NCBI GenBank assembly: GCA_903772945.1
Contig: CAICTM010000388.1
Location: 1 to 64,000, forward strand
Length of the DNA: 64,000 nucleotides
Source: Seminavis robusta
Lineage: Eukaryota; Bacillariophyta; Bacillariophyceae; Naviculales; Naviculaceae
Direction of reading: 5' to 3'
A program made the position numbers and the translations under genes. Below, one piece after another: positions 1 through 9,271 of the stretch (positions within the stretch are counted from its first letter, which is position 1; each line of letters opens with the position of its first letter). Below the pieces are notes generated by a model. That model was given only the letters and a program-made list of their open reading frames with translations, was not told the DNA's origin and searched no databases.

Positions 1-764
1 GTTGCCGTCACTGTCTGCATCCCCCACGGCACAAACGTCCAGAATCGGACTTGATACGATTCCACCGTGACATTTTGAAATCCCGCCTCTTCCACCAACT
101 GTTGCAGAACAGTGGCCCTGAGAGGTCCTGGATATTGATGTCGAAACCTTCCAAAAAGGTTCCATCGAACCCATTCGAAGAGATGATACCACCGAACCGT
201 CAAGGCATCGGCGCACCAATCGGTAATGACCAGTCGCCCACTGTCCCGACGCAAGACGCGGTACATTTGGGCCAATGCCAATGGTTTGTTGCGGAAAAAA
301 TGAAAGGCATTGGTGGAACAAATGATATCCGCCGATGCATCGTCAAGAGGCAGAGATTCGGCTGTCGCTTGGATCCATTGAGCAGCGGGTCGTTGTTTTC
401 GTTTGGCTCGTTCTAGCATTTCCGGACACGGCTCCACGCCCACAAACCGTACAGACGTGTCTTCTTCTTCTTCTTGTAGGGATTGCAGTCGTTTGACAAA
501 CTCTCCCGTTCCACAGGCAACATCTACCACCGTAATCGGTTTCTTGCTGTTGCTCTCATCATTCTCTTGCTGTTTTCTCGTCCTGTCCAAGATAAAGGAC
601 GAAACCAGTCGCAGAGGCCACACAAACGTCTTGTTCAGATAATCGGCCCAAAAGGAATCGTACCAAGAGGCCATGGCGGAATATTCCACTTGCAGAGCTT
701 CCAAGGCAACCTCGTTGTTGTCGTCGGCCTTCAATTCCATCGCTTCAGAGTCGTTTGTTGTCAT
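1..764 (-). CDS. SAM-dependent methyltransferase, class I (partial, cut by window edge)
   Basis: Reads from an ATG at 764 down to base 1 without a stop, so the C-terminus lies outside the window. The glycine-rich SAM-binding loop is seen as VVDVACGTGEF near residue 78, followed by the acidic end of strand 2 (FVGVEP), a motif II region (DIICSTNAFHFF) and RVLRRDSGRLVITDW, the usual order of a Methyltransf_11/UbiE-like fold. The N-terminus (SAMASWYDSFWADYLNK) resembles the start of family members acting on small molecules or quinones. No signal peptide or plastid presequence is seen. The substrate cannot be told. It is divergent from the SDR gene at 1131 and probably shares a 366-base promoter region with it. 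Confidence 0.85.
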   Translation of the reverse strand, partial: MTTNDSEAMELKADDNNEVALEALQVEYSAMASWYDSFWADYLNKTFVWPLRLVSSFILDRTRKQQENDESNSKKPITVVDVACGTGEFVKRLQSLQEEEEDTSVRFVGVEPCPEMLERAKRKQRPAAQWIQATAESLPLDDASADIICSTNAFHFFRNKPLALAQMYRVLRRDSGRLVITDWCADALTVRWYHLFEWVRWNLFGRFRHQYPGPLRATVLQQLVEEAGFQNVTVESYQVRFWTFVPWGMQTVTA

Positions 765-1130
765 GATCTTCTATTATTGTGGAGGAGGGAACTGGCCAGC
801 TGCTATGAAATGGGGTTGTCTGGGTTTGGGTTGCCACTGGGGAGGAGCTCGACATACTGGTACGATAGAAGACTTGTATCCCCACAGCCATCCAGGCTTG
901 ACATTGGCATCTCTCAAACGAGCGAAAACACGAGTGCGAACACGGTAACACGGTGCTTCGGATTTTTCCGAAGGCTAAGCATTTTTTTTTGAAAATTTCT
1001 CCGCTCTGTGAAAGATTCTCCGTACTGTAGATGCGGATCTTTTCGATTCTCGACAGTGAAGATTGATGGCGATGATGGCCGACAAGACGATACTGTACCA
1101 AGCAAGTATCCTATACGGCAGCACCATACT
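765..1130. other. Divergent intergenic region
   Basis: Lies between two genes that point away from each other and presumably holds both promoters. An open frame from 1008 runs into the SDR gene, but its extra 41 residues look unlike coding sequence, so I treat it as leader. No clear TATA box or repeat was seen. Confidence 0.4.
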
Positions 1131-2279
1131 ATGTTCCTCCTTCGGCGTTGGCTGTCATTCACTGTCCTGCCCACAGTCCTCCTCTTCCTGGTGCTGAAAT
1201 CGAACTTGAATGCTGTGGAGAGCCGTGAGCCAGATACACCAGAGGGAACCTGCACTACTTCTGGCGTATGTGACACCATCAAAACTGTCTTGGTGACAGG
1301 CAGTAATGGATTTGTGGCATCTTGGATTGTCAAGGTATTGTTGGAACAAGGATACTCAGTCCATGCAGCTGTCCGTAATGAAGCAATACCTGACAAAGTC
1401 AACCATCTCAAACAATTGACGGCAGAGACCAGTCGCCTTAAAATATTTTCTACGGGAGACTTGGGAAGTACCCCGGATGACATTTGGGATGCCCCTCTGA
1501 AAGGTTGTCATGCTGTGATTCATGCTTCCATGGCAATGGGATGGCGTGATGGTCGTCATAAAATGTACGAGCCAACATTGGCAGGTACACGACAATTGTT
1601 GCAGGCAATTGAACGACACACCGACTCAATCCAAACGCTCATTCTGACATCCTCCACAGCAGCCGTGGCTACTCAAGATGGCAATGCTATTACGGATGAG
1701 TCACATTGGCGCAATGCCCAAGAGGATATAGAGCAGGAATCTTGGTACAGTGCCACCAAAATTGCCCAAGAACAAATGGTCACCGAATGGGCCCAAACCC
1801 AAAAGAAAGCTGGAATTCTGCCGCCACAGTTTCAATTTGTGTCCATTGTGCCCACACGAGTTCTGGGTCCTCCCATTGTATCCACACTACCCATTTCCGG
1901 TTGGATACAAATACTTCGCGATTGGTTGTTGCATCCACCTGCAGAAAGCAATGATACCATCGAGTTCGTACATGTCCAGGATGTAGCCCGCATGCACATT
2001 GCTGCCTTGGAACATCCAGAGGCATATGGACGATATTTGTGCGTGGACGAATCCTGGCATTGGAATGAACTGTTGGAGTATCTACAGCAACTCCAGCCCA
2101 AAATGATAATCAAGCCATACAAGGGAGACGATGACAAGGTCCCTCCAAAACAGTTCAGCAAGGAACGACGCAACACTTTGGATGTAGCATTTCGGTCGAT
2201 GAAAACCATGCTAAAAGACGCTGTGGAATATTTGGAGGCTGGTGATGAGTTGGGTGGATTATCTACAATTAAATTCTAA
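1131..2279 (+). CDS. NAD(P)-dependent epimerase/reductase, extended SDR, membrane-anchored
   Basis: The nucleotide-binding motif VLVTGSNGFVASWIVK fits the GxxGxxA fingerprint of extended SDRs, and the catalytic YSATK follows the SSTAAV strand. The overall order resembles dihydroflavonol-4-reductase and cinnamoyl-CoA-reductase-like enzymes (NmrA/3-beta-HSD relatives), which reduce a carbonyl on a small molecule with NADPH. I choose the ATG at 1131 because it starts a credible signal anchor (MFLLRRW followed by a hydrophobic stretch ending near residue 23); the ATG at 1008 would put a polar leader in front of this. Intronless, about 382 residues, normal for the family. Substrate unknown; ER or plastid-envelope location is inferred from the anchor only. 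Confidence 0.82.
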   Translation: MFLLRRWLSFTVLPTVLLFLVLKSNLNAVESREPDTPEGTCTTSGVCDTIKTVLVTGSNGFVASWIVKVLLEQGYSVHAAVRNEAIPDKVNHLKQLTAETSRLKIFSTGDLGSTPDDIWDAPLKGCHAVIHASMAMGWRDGRHKMYEPTLAGTRQLLQAIERHTDSIQTLILTSSTAAVATQDGNAITDESHWRNAQEDIEQESWYSATKIAQEQMVTEWAQTQKKAGILPPQFQFVSIVPTRVLGPPIVSTLPISGWIQILRDWLLHPPAESNDTIEFVHVQDVARMHIAALEHPEAYGRYLCVDESWHWNELLEYLQQLQPKMIIKPYKGDDDKVPPKQFSKERRNTLDVAFRSMKTMLKDAVEYLEAGDELGGLSTIKF

Positions 2280-2641
2280 AATGATTTTGAATATGCCCAG
2301 GATTTGCGGCCTGACAACAAAACGATGGTGGCTACGGTAGCTCGCCAGAACTCAAGATGGATGTCCTTCAGCTTGCAGACAACCTTTTCAGCTTCGTGGC
2401 CACATTGGAAGATTGATTGGGTTGAATTGAACGATTCCAAGCTGTGGGTAGAATCGAATCCTTCATTCAATCCTACTAATCAGACAATTCTTTGCTTTAC
2501 CATGAGTACGGTAGCCGCCAATGCCGTACTGGTACTGTACCCAAGCACAAACGTTCAAAGCTTCACAGGCTTACTTTCAGATCTTTCTTGGATCTTTCTC
2601 TTCGATCTTTGGGAAGATCTCAGTTACCGTACCCCAAAGCC

Positions 2642-3191
2642 ATGAAGATGATGATGTTGAAGCGGTCCTTATCAAGCACCGTTGTGTTGTTTTCGCTTGT
2701 AGTTGTCTTGTTGGCATCTTCCACCAATGGCTTCCGCCATGGTCGCTCCCTGCAACCGGTATTGACGCCCAGCCTGAATGTAGAAAGGAGTCTTTCGTCG
2801 TCGAAATCCAGCACCAGCTGGCCAGCGAGAAAACTGCCGCCTCAGAGCACCGCCCAAACAGCTTGTCTGAATCTGCGAGGAGGCAGTGTTTCTGGGATCT
2901 TGACTGTCTTGGTGAAGACCGCCATTCAGAATCCGGTCCTGGTTTTGCGTAAGTTTGGCAGAAGATGGAGTGCCCATTGCATGTGTGATGTGATTCTCGC
3001 CTGATGACAGCCTTTTCCCTTGTGCTTCAAATGCAGTCATGCTCTCTTCTACCTTGGTATCCGTTTACAAAGAGCAGGTCCCATACCCAAAACAGATACA
3101 ATCCTTTATTCAGATGTGTATTGTCGGCTATGTCTTCTACTTGCTGGTTCAATGGCAGAAAATGCAGCAAGATGCAGCCGAAGAATCATAG
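2642..3191 (+). CDS. Small plastid-targeted membrane protein, two exons
   Basis: Exons 2642-2948 and 3037-3191 joined across an 88-base GTAAGT...AG intron give 153 residues ending at TAG 3191. The N-terminus is a signal peptide (SSTVVLFSLVVVLLASS) with a cleavage context ASSTNG then FRHG, matching the diatom ASAFAP-type bipartite plastid presequence with Phe at +1. The transit-peptide-like stretch is Ser/Arg-rich and ends in LNLRGG, a motif often seen near the end of diatom presequences. The mature part is only about 70 residues with two hydrophobic helices (SGILTVLVKTAIQNPVLVLL and IQSFIQMCIVGYVFYLLV) and a polar tail. I do not recognise the family. An upstream in-frame ATG at 2492 would bury the signal peptide and is unlikely. 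Confidence 0.72.
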
Positions 3192-3705
3192 CCTTCGCTC
3201 CGAAAAGTGCTCCATCACCACCCTGCAGCTCTTCCTAGCTAGATTCTTTCCTGTCTAGCTAGCATCTAGATTGTGGATGTGTCTGCCCTAGCTAGAGGTA
3301 AAAAAACTTGCGTTGGATAGTAAGACTCTTGAGTTTCACTTGAATGGATCTACTCTACCGGTACAAACATGCACTGTTGCATTCGCTGAGGCTTCCATTT
3401 TAAAATGGCCACCCTTCCTGCAGTTTGGCTTGATGTTGCTACTGGTCATTTGCTCTGAGCTAGCTCTAGATAGCAGGAACGCCAACATGCAGCGAAAGAG
3501 CAAACACTCTGTCTTGGCTGTGCGAGCCCACCCCCAAACATGGGTGAGTGTGCGTCTGCGACAATACCGGTACTGTAGATGGAACAGAAGCGCAAACTCA
3601 GCCTTCAGCCTTCAAGCGCAGCATCAGCAATATCAGCATCACAGGAACTTGCTGAAGTTGACAAGGAAACCGACAACCAAGAAGCAAGTTACCATAGCTC
3701 TCGAG

Positions 3706-4230
3706 ATGAGGAAACGGCGAGTTCAGTTTGATCATCAAGGCAGTGAGATCCATGAGGTCCCTTCCATCGCAAAAGAGGAGAAAAAGAACTATTGGTACAC
3801 TCCACAGCAACTCAAGGGTATCCTGGTGTCGGCCATTACATCGACGGGCGAAGCCGTCAAAGAAGCTCGCAGCAAGGGTGGGGAAATGCCCGATCTTCGG
3901 GGGTTGGAATCCCTTTCGAAAACCTCTCAAGAACGCAAGGAAGAAATCTCCCTGGATCGCCTCCGCGTGATTCAAGCCTACACCAAACAAAAACGACAAA
4001 CGGGTTCTGTGGACGAAGAATCAATTCGTTCTCTGTACCATTCATTCACGGAAGAAGATACCAAGAGAGCTCTGGCGTATGGCAAGATTGATGCCAAAGA
4101 ATCTTATAGCTACACTACCGCCAATGGCAAGACCACTGCAACTACCAAGCAAACATCCAACAATAAAGGAAAGGGAATGTTGGACTTTCTTTTTGGGAAA
4201 AAGAGCAAAGGCAACAAAACACACAAATAG
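3706..4230 (+). CDS. Diatom-family small protein with VQFD...WYTPQQL motif
   Basis: From the ATG at 3706 the protein begins MRKRRVQFD, then HEVPSIAKEE and NYWYTPQQL. This short basic start, a 'xVxF' element, an E-[IV]-P and a WYT box is a pattern I know from many small uncharacterised diatom proteins. The middle is helical and charged (residues 45-115), with the tail rich in Thr, Gly and Lys. About 174 residues. The frame is open upstream to 3313 without an ATG until 3433, but that stretch does not read like protein. A different frame starting at ATG 3579 does read like protein and stops just after overlapping this start; see findings. Function unknown. Confidence 0.6.
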   Translation: MRKRRVQFDHQGSEIHEVPSIAKEEKKNYWYTPQQLKGILVSAITSTGEAVKEARSKGGEMPDLRGLESLSKTSQERKEEISLDRLRVIQAYTKQKRQTGSVDEESIRSLYHSFTEEDTKRALAYGKIDAKESYSYTTANGKTTATTKQTSNNKGKGMLDFLFGKKSKGNKTHK

Positions 4231-5134
4231 AAACAATGACATTGCCATGTTCCAGCAGCCGATGTTGGTATCCACCAAAGGATGACGCCGCATCCTCCAA
4301 TCCTGAACCAACGATTATCCGCCCCGCCGTGGAATAGGTTCATTGGTTCTCGAACGAAGAGCTGAGTGACCCACATTTTGCACACTCCTGCAGTTCTAGA
4401 TACATCAATCAGCTTGACTTGAGGAGGCAGTTCGTGAGGTATCTATATTGTCCTGTGGAAAGAAGACTTGCTTTTAGAATCCAGGCACTTCTTGGGTTCA
4501 AGCTTGGGCAAAATACGGTGCCATGGTACGGTACAGTATTGGTGCGCATTTCGCACCTATGCGGATGCCGATTGGTTTCGAATCTATCTTTTCATCGATT
4601 GGTTCCTTCTGTTATTTTGCAATGACGTGATCCTTCCCTCTCGTTGGTGTCCGTTTGCAAATGACAGATCCAAAAATCTGCTACCAATTGGAAGAAATGA
4701 TGTAGCCAAAGGGAGCTGATGACTCCTTGCTAGCTAGTCAGAACTCCTTTGACACATGGCATCCCATTGCCCTTTTTCTGAGCGTCTTCATTGGTCCTTT
4801 CCCTTGCTTATCACCATCTCCAGGCAACCGGTCTGGAGAGCATGAAGGTCTAAGAGTAAATGGAAATCTGTCTGTATGATTTTGCTTCATAAATCGCTTA
4901 GTCATAGAGCGTTAAGTCTCTTACTCGTAGCTGTAAATCGTTAAGTCTCTTAGATTCCGAATGGTGAATCAAATCAAGGATCGGGAGGCCTCCACAACCG
5001 CACAATGCACCCGAAAGATCCGACCTTCCACAATCATTGTTCGTGTTGCTCACTTCAGACGACGACAGCAAGAAGAGACACGCACACCTGCTATCTACTC
5101 GCTAGAGCTAATCAGACAAATACAATTTGCCAAG
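4231..5134. other. Intergenic, no gene seen
   Basis: About 900 bases between two same-strand genes. It holds a short imperfect duplication (CGTTAAGTCTCTTA twice, near 4910 and 4939) just upstream of RRP1 and one GCTAGCTAG cluster near 4728. I see no coding frame with protein-like sequence. Confidence 0.4.
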
Positions 5135-7222
5135 ATGGCACGGAAGAAGAAGAACAAGAACCAACAAAAGCAAGCCACGGGAGCGAGAGAAGAGGGCAAT
5201 GCTGTCACCAAAAGCGCCACCAAAGCCAAAAATGAGGAGGTTTCGGAAGCCGACGCTGCTGGTGGGGCTATTCTGATTGGATCCAAGAGATCTCCTGCTG
5301 CTGCTGCTGCCAACCAGAAAGATGAGCCCAGATTGACGCGCCAGAAACGGCAAAAAGTACAAAATCAAACGAAGAACAAGCTTGCCACTACTAATAAAAA
5401 TGACACCTCCATGGAAACGCTCGGAGACGAATTCCGAGAGTTGCTGCAGAGGGATCATGTCAGTGACACGGAATGGCGTCACTTTGGCCGTTTTCTGGTG
5501 GCTTCGGAGGATAGTATTACGCGTCAAATGGCAGTCGATCGCATACTCCAATACCTAACGGCCAAGGCAGGCGATGCCGGTCTGTCCAAGCTAGATTTGC
5601 TCCAACTCTGGAAGGGACTTTGGGCACCACTCTACAAGGTCGACCGATCGGTGCAAGAAAGCGTTGCCCAGTTGATGCACGGCCTCACGGGTCCTCTGGA
5701 AGAGGATCTTATGGCGGGACAAATCTATTTGGATATGGAGATGGAAGAGCAAATGGCATTGGAGGATTCACAGCAAGAACAAGAATTAATGGAGGATGAC
5801 GACAGTGACGACAATATCCAAGACAATGAAGTAGAGCAGGACACAACAATGGAGGAAGACGGTGAAACTCAGGGAGATAACGATGACCAAAACAACAACA
5901 AAAAGCACATTCGAAGTGCCGCTTTGGTACAATTGATGGTCCGTGCCTTCTTTCAAACGGTAGTCTCCGAGTGGGACAATCTGGAGGAGAGTCAAATCAA
6001 CAAATGCTATACTCTCATTCGATGCGTACTCCGAGAGGTATACGTTTACTTGGCCACACGACAATGGAACATTGGCCTTATCAAACTCTTGAACGATGCC
6101 ATTGCGGAAGAAGCCTTGATGAAACGGCCCAATGGAGTGCGATTGCATCTCATGGATATTGCTCTGGAGGAGTTGGCCAAAGTGGGACAACAGCAACAAG
6201 TGGAGTTCAAGCCCATCACCGAAGTAATCTTTCTGGAAGTCATGGAACCCTTCTTCAGTATGGCGGCACATGGCTTTGGTGACAAGACTGTCCAGGCAAG
6301 AGCTGTGGAGAAAGTGTTGAAAAAGTTCTTGATGGAGCACAGTTTAGTGAGCCCCCAAGGCGACGACAAGAAATCAAAAGAGCTTATTATTTTGAATCAG
6401 GTTCATGTGGGCACTGTTTCCTCGTTTATCTTTGAAATGGCCAGTGATGAATCAACGCCTCAAGCGAATCGAAAGTGTCTCTATGACATTTACAAGACAT
6501 ATGAGCGCCAACGAAAGAAAATGGGTAGCGATATGGAGCTCTCTTTTGATGCTGTGAAACCAGGATTGACGGAGCCGGTAGACGACGACGAAGGAGAAGA
6601 AGATTCTGACTTTTCGGAAGAGCAGCTCGTGGAAGAGGATGACGATGACTTGCAAAAGTTGGGTTTCATGGAGGAGGAAAGTGACGATGCCAACGAAGAA
6701 CCACAGCAATCTGCAAACACAACAGCAGAAAAGCCCTCCCAGGCGGCAAACAAGAAGAAGAGGAAGAAGAAGCGCAAGAAGAAGGACAAGAGTGCAAATA
6801 AGGAGGACGGTGACGAGGGCCAAAGCCAAGATCCTGCCGCAAGCAAACAAGAAGACGAGAAAGTGAGCGCAAAGAAGCGCAAGAAGAAATCAAAGAAACG
6901 AGGTAAGCATGAAGAAGCTAGCGACCAGGAAAAGGCTACAAAAATGCCAGAACAAGAGGCTGAAACCAACTCTGCCGACAGCGGAGAAGACGCTGGCGGC
7001 GGGAAGAAGAGGAAGAAAATGAAGCGGCGCGTGAGCTTTGACCAGCACAACCAAGCAAGATCGTGGAAGGCATCGATGCACGGCTTGCGAAAGCTGGATC
7101 CCTCGGAAGCGATTTGCAAATCTCCCGAAAGGAGTATTCTCTTGAACAAGGGAGCAAAGTCACCTGTGACAAGGCCGGGCAGGAAGGGTAGAAATAGTAG
7201 AAAGAAACCTAGCTACCTCTAG
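5135..7222 (+). CDS. RRP1: Ribosomal RNA processing protein 1 (RRP1/NOP52)
   Basis: Residues about 60-340 carry the NOP52 domain: TEWRHFGRFLVASED, LDLLQLWKGLWAPLYKVD, LVQLMVRAFFQTVVSEWD, YTLIRCVLREVYVYLA and LHLMDIALEELAKVG, all in the family order. RRP1 is a nucleolar factor needed for ITS1/27S pre-rRNA processing of the 60S subunit. An acidic insert (ELMEDDDSDDN region) splits the domain, and the C-terminal third is a low-complexity run of alternating acidic and KKRKKK blocks typical of nucleolar proteins, ending near RKGRNSRKKPSYL. I use the ATG at 5135 (MARKKKNKNQQKQ), since the upstream 58 codons read like leader. Intronless, 695 residues. Confidence 0.92.
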   Translation: MARKKKNKNQQKQATGAREEGNAVTKSATKAKNEEVSEADAAGGAILIGSKRSPAAAAANQKDEPRLTRQKRQKVQNQTKNKLATTNKNDTSMETLGDEFRELLQRDHVSDTEWRHFGRFLVASEDSITRQMAVDRILQYLTAKAGDAGLSKLDLLQLWKGLWAPLYKVDRSVQESVAQLMHGLTGPLEEDLMAGQIYLDMEMEEQMALEDSQQEQELMEDDDSDDNIQDNEVEQDTTMEEDGETQGDNDDQNNNKKHIRSAALVQLMVRAFFQTVVSEWDNLEESQINKCYTLIRCVLREVYVYLATRQWNIGLIKLLNDAIAEEALMKRPNGVRLHLMDIALEELAKVGQQQQVEFKPITEVIFLEVMEPFFSMAAHGFGDKTVQARAVEKVLKKFLMEHSLVSPQGDDKKSKELIILNQVHVGTVSSFIFEMASDESTPQANRKCLYDIYKTYERQRKKMGSDMELSFDAVKPGLTEPVDDDEGEEDSDFSEEQLVEEDDDDLQKLGFMEEESDDANEEPQQSANTTAEKPSQAANKKKRKKKRKKKDKSANKEDGDEGQSQDPAASKQEDEKVSAKKRKKKSKKRGKHEEASDQEKATKMPEQEAETNSADSGEDAGGGKKRKKMKRRVSFDQHNQARSWKASMHGLRKLDPSEAICKSPERSILLNKGAKSPVTRPGRKGRNSRKKPSYL

Positions 7223-7488
7223 TTGGGAGCATTATTTCTACTACAAATGTACCAAGTTCTTTCCTTTCTTCCATCCTATGTCCATTTTGGTCTCGTTCTC
7301 AAATTTCACATAAAGCTTAGATTAGTTTATGTTCTACATGTATCTCTTTTCCCGAACAGGTTTCAACCATAAAGAATACACTCTGTTTCCTTGAAATGTA
7401 GAGTTGGCGTGCACTGCATCCTCGCTGGTGCTTTTACTCGCCCGCCAAGCCGATACGGTAGGGTCCAACACCTGGTACCAAAGTACTT

Positions 7489-8472
7489 CTACGCACCCAC
7501 CAATTTCTCACTAGCCTCCCAGAGTTTGCCTGGCATATCCTCCGTCACGTTGGGGTTCTTGAGTTCCATGGGCCAACCTCCTGGTTTCGATTCGGGATCT
7601 TTGTAGATACCAAACTGACTGTAGAATTTTCCCGACTCCATCTTGTCGGCATCTTCCAAAAGACAGTGGAGCGTACTCTGCGCACCGTCAACAGGAGTGA
7701 TCATATCTCCCTTGAGCAAAAAGAATTTGCGTGCTAGATTGCCAGCAAGATTGGCAAAGAATCCCTCTCCAAACATTTTCTTAAAGACGTGTACATCCAA
7801 CGGACTGAGAACCCATCCAGGATGGACACTAGTGGAAATGAGTTTGTCGGCGGGATACTTTTTACCCGCTTCCGTGGCATGCAAGTAATTGGACAATTTG
7901 CTCTGTCCGTACGCCAAACCTTCGTCGTACTCTCGGGTTTCCCACATGAGATCGTCAAAATCCACATTGGCGGGTACATCCCGCAAGGTCGACAGACCAG
8001 CCGCCACGGAAGAGAGCGCTACAAAGCGACTGGGTTTGCTGGTCTTTTCGGCCGTTTCGAGGAGAAGAGGTGTCAAGAGATGCATCAACAGAAAATGCGC
8101 CAAGTGGTTGCATCCAAATTGCCATTCAAAGCCATCTTTGGTCTTGGCGTAGGGACACGCCATGACACCGGCGTTATTGACCAGACCATCGAGTCGCGTG
8201 TATTTTTCTTGAAATGCCTTGACAAAGGCTCGTACCGATTCCAACGACGACAAGTCGAGTGTCGTCACAAAGACGGCTCCTGATCCAATGTCTTTGACTG
8301 CCTCTTCGCCGCGTTCGGCATTCCGACATGCCAACACCACCGTGGCACCTTGCTTGCAGAGTTGACGAGATGTCTCCAAACCACAGCCACTATTGGCGCC
8401 CGTCACGATGTACACCTGTTCCGAAAGATCCTTCTCAAACAACTTTGGATCGCAGCGAAGAGGAGTCGGCAT
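7489..8472 (-). CDS. Short-chain dehydrogenase/reductase (retinol-dehydrogenase-like)
   Basis: A complete 327-residue classical SDR. The cofactor loop is VYIVTGANSGCGLETS (TGxxxGxG), with ACRNAERG downstream suggesting NADP preference, NNAGVM at the end of strand 4, the catalytic Ser in VALSSVAAG and YGQSK as the YxxxK pair. The extended substrate region and LDGLVNNAG/QFGCNHLAHFLL resemble the retinol dehydrogenase/WWOX/protochlorophyllide-reductase group; sequence alone does not fix the substrate. No presequence or membrane anchor is seen, so cytosolic location is likely. Intronless; convergent with RRP1 (266 bases apart). Confidence 0.88.
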   Translation of the reverse strand: MPTPLRCDPKLFEKDLSEQVYIVTGANSGCGLETSRQLCKQGATVVLACRNAERGEEAVKDIGSGAVFVTTLDLSSLESVRAFVKAFQEKYTRLDGLVNNAGVMACPYAKTKDGFEWQFGCNHLAHFLLMHLLTPLLLETAEKTSKPSRFVALSSVAAGLSTLRDVPANVDFDDLMWETREYDEGLAYGQSKLSNYLHATEAGKKYPADKLISTSVHPGWVLSPLDVHVFKKMFGEGFFANLAGNLARKFFLLKGDMITPVDGAQSTLHCLLEDADKMESGKFYSQFGIYKDPESKPGGWPMELKNPNVTEDMPGKLWEASEKLVGA

Positions 8473-9271
8473 TGTTCTATTCTTAAGTTATGATAGTAAG
8501 TAATGGACTGGACTGGAAAGCTAGAGGTCGATTGCTCGCACAGGAAAAGTAAGTGAAAAGACAACAACTTCTTTATCAACTGGAGAGGAGGAAGGACGAT
8601 GGATCTTTTTGTGATGCCGGCATCTTTGTTTTTGGGAGAAAACCGGAAGCCAAAGAAAAGATTCACTCGTGACTAAATTCAGGACTCCAGCAAGGAGCGG
8701 TACCAATGTACCAATACTAGTAGCTGACCCTCTTTGGAAGTCAATGCTACCCGGTATATGCATCCATGGCACACTTTCAAAAGGCAATCCATGCACCGAG
8801 AGCAGAATTGTAGCTACCGGTAGCTAGCTACCATCACCATAAAGTAAACGCTTGACATCATCGGCAATCGAAGTCGACCGTTAGTGAGCCAGATAATCTT
8901 CTGTGTGAGCACTACTTCCTTCTACCGTACTCGACGACATGACAATGCTTGCCAAAGGGCGACAAGAATGCTCCAACTTATGCATACTTGAGGGCTCTTC
9001 CACGTGTTGCGTTCGTTTTCGTATTTCCCAGTAGCAGGCTTGGTTCGTATCATTCATTTGCACTTGAGCGACCCGTATCATCCTGTTTGGTGGCAGGGAG
9101 TGTTCTGGTGCTAGCTACTAGTAGTTCGTTGCCGAGTGGCTGCGAAGAACAAAAGCTGATCGCGATGCTCTGCCATATGTACTTGTACTGGTGGAGCCAA
9201 CCGATGCTGTGCGAGCAACCTCCAAGACAAATAATCAAATCAAGAGACATCAATGGCCGCGATCGAAACAA
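8473..9271. other. Intergenic, palindrome-rich, no gene seen
   Basis: About 800 bases. The most visible feature is a run of GCTA/TAGC palindromes near 8812-8832 (GTAGCTACCGGTAGCTAGC). Short open frames here show no protein-like composition. Confidence 0.4.

Noticed and set aside
6452-7149. Long antisense frames within RRP1
   Set aside because: Mirror images of the Lys/Glu-rich low-complexity C-terminus of RRP1.
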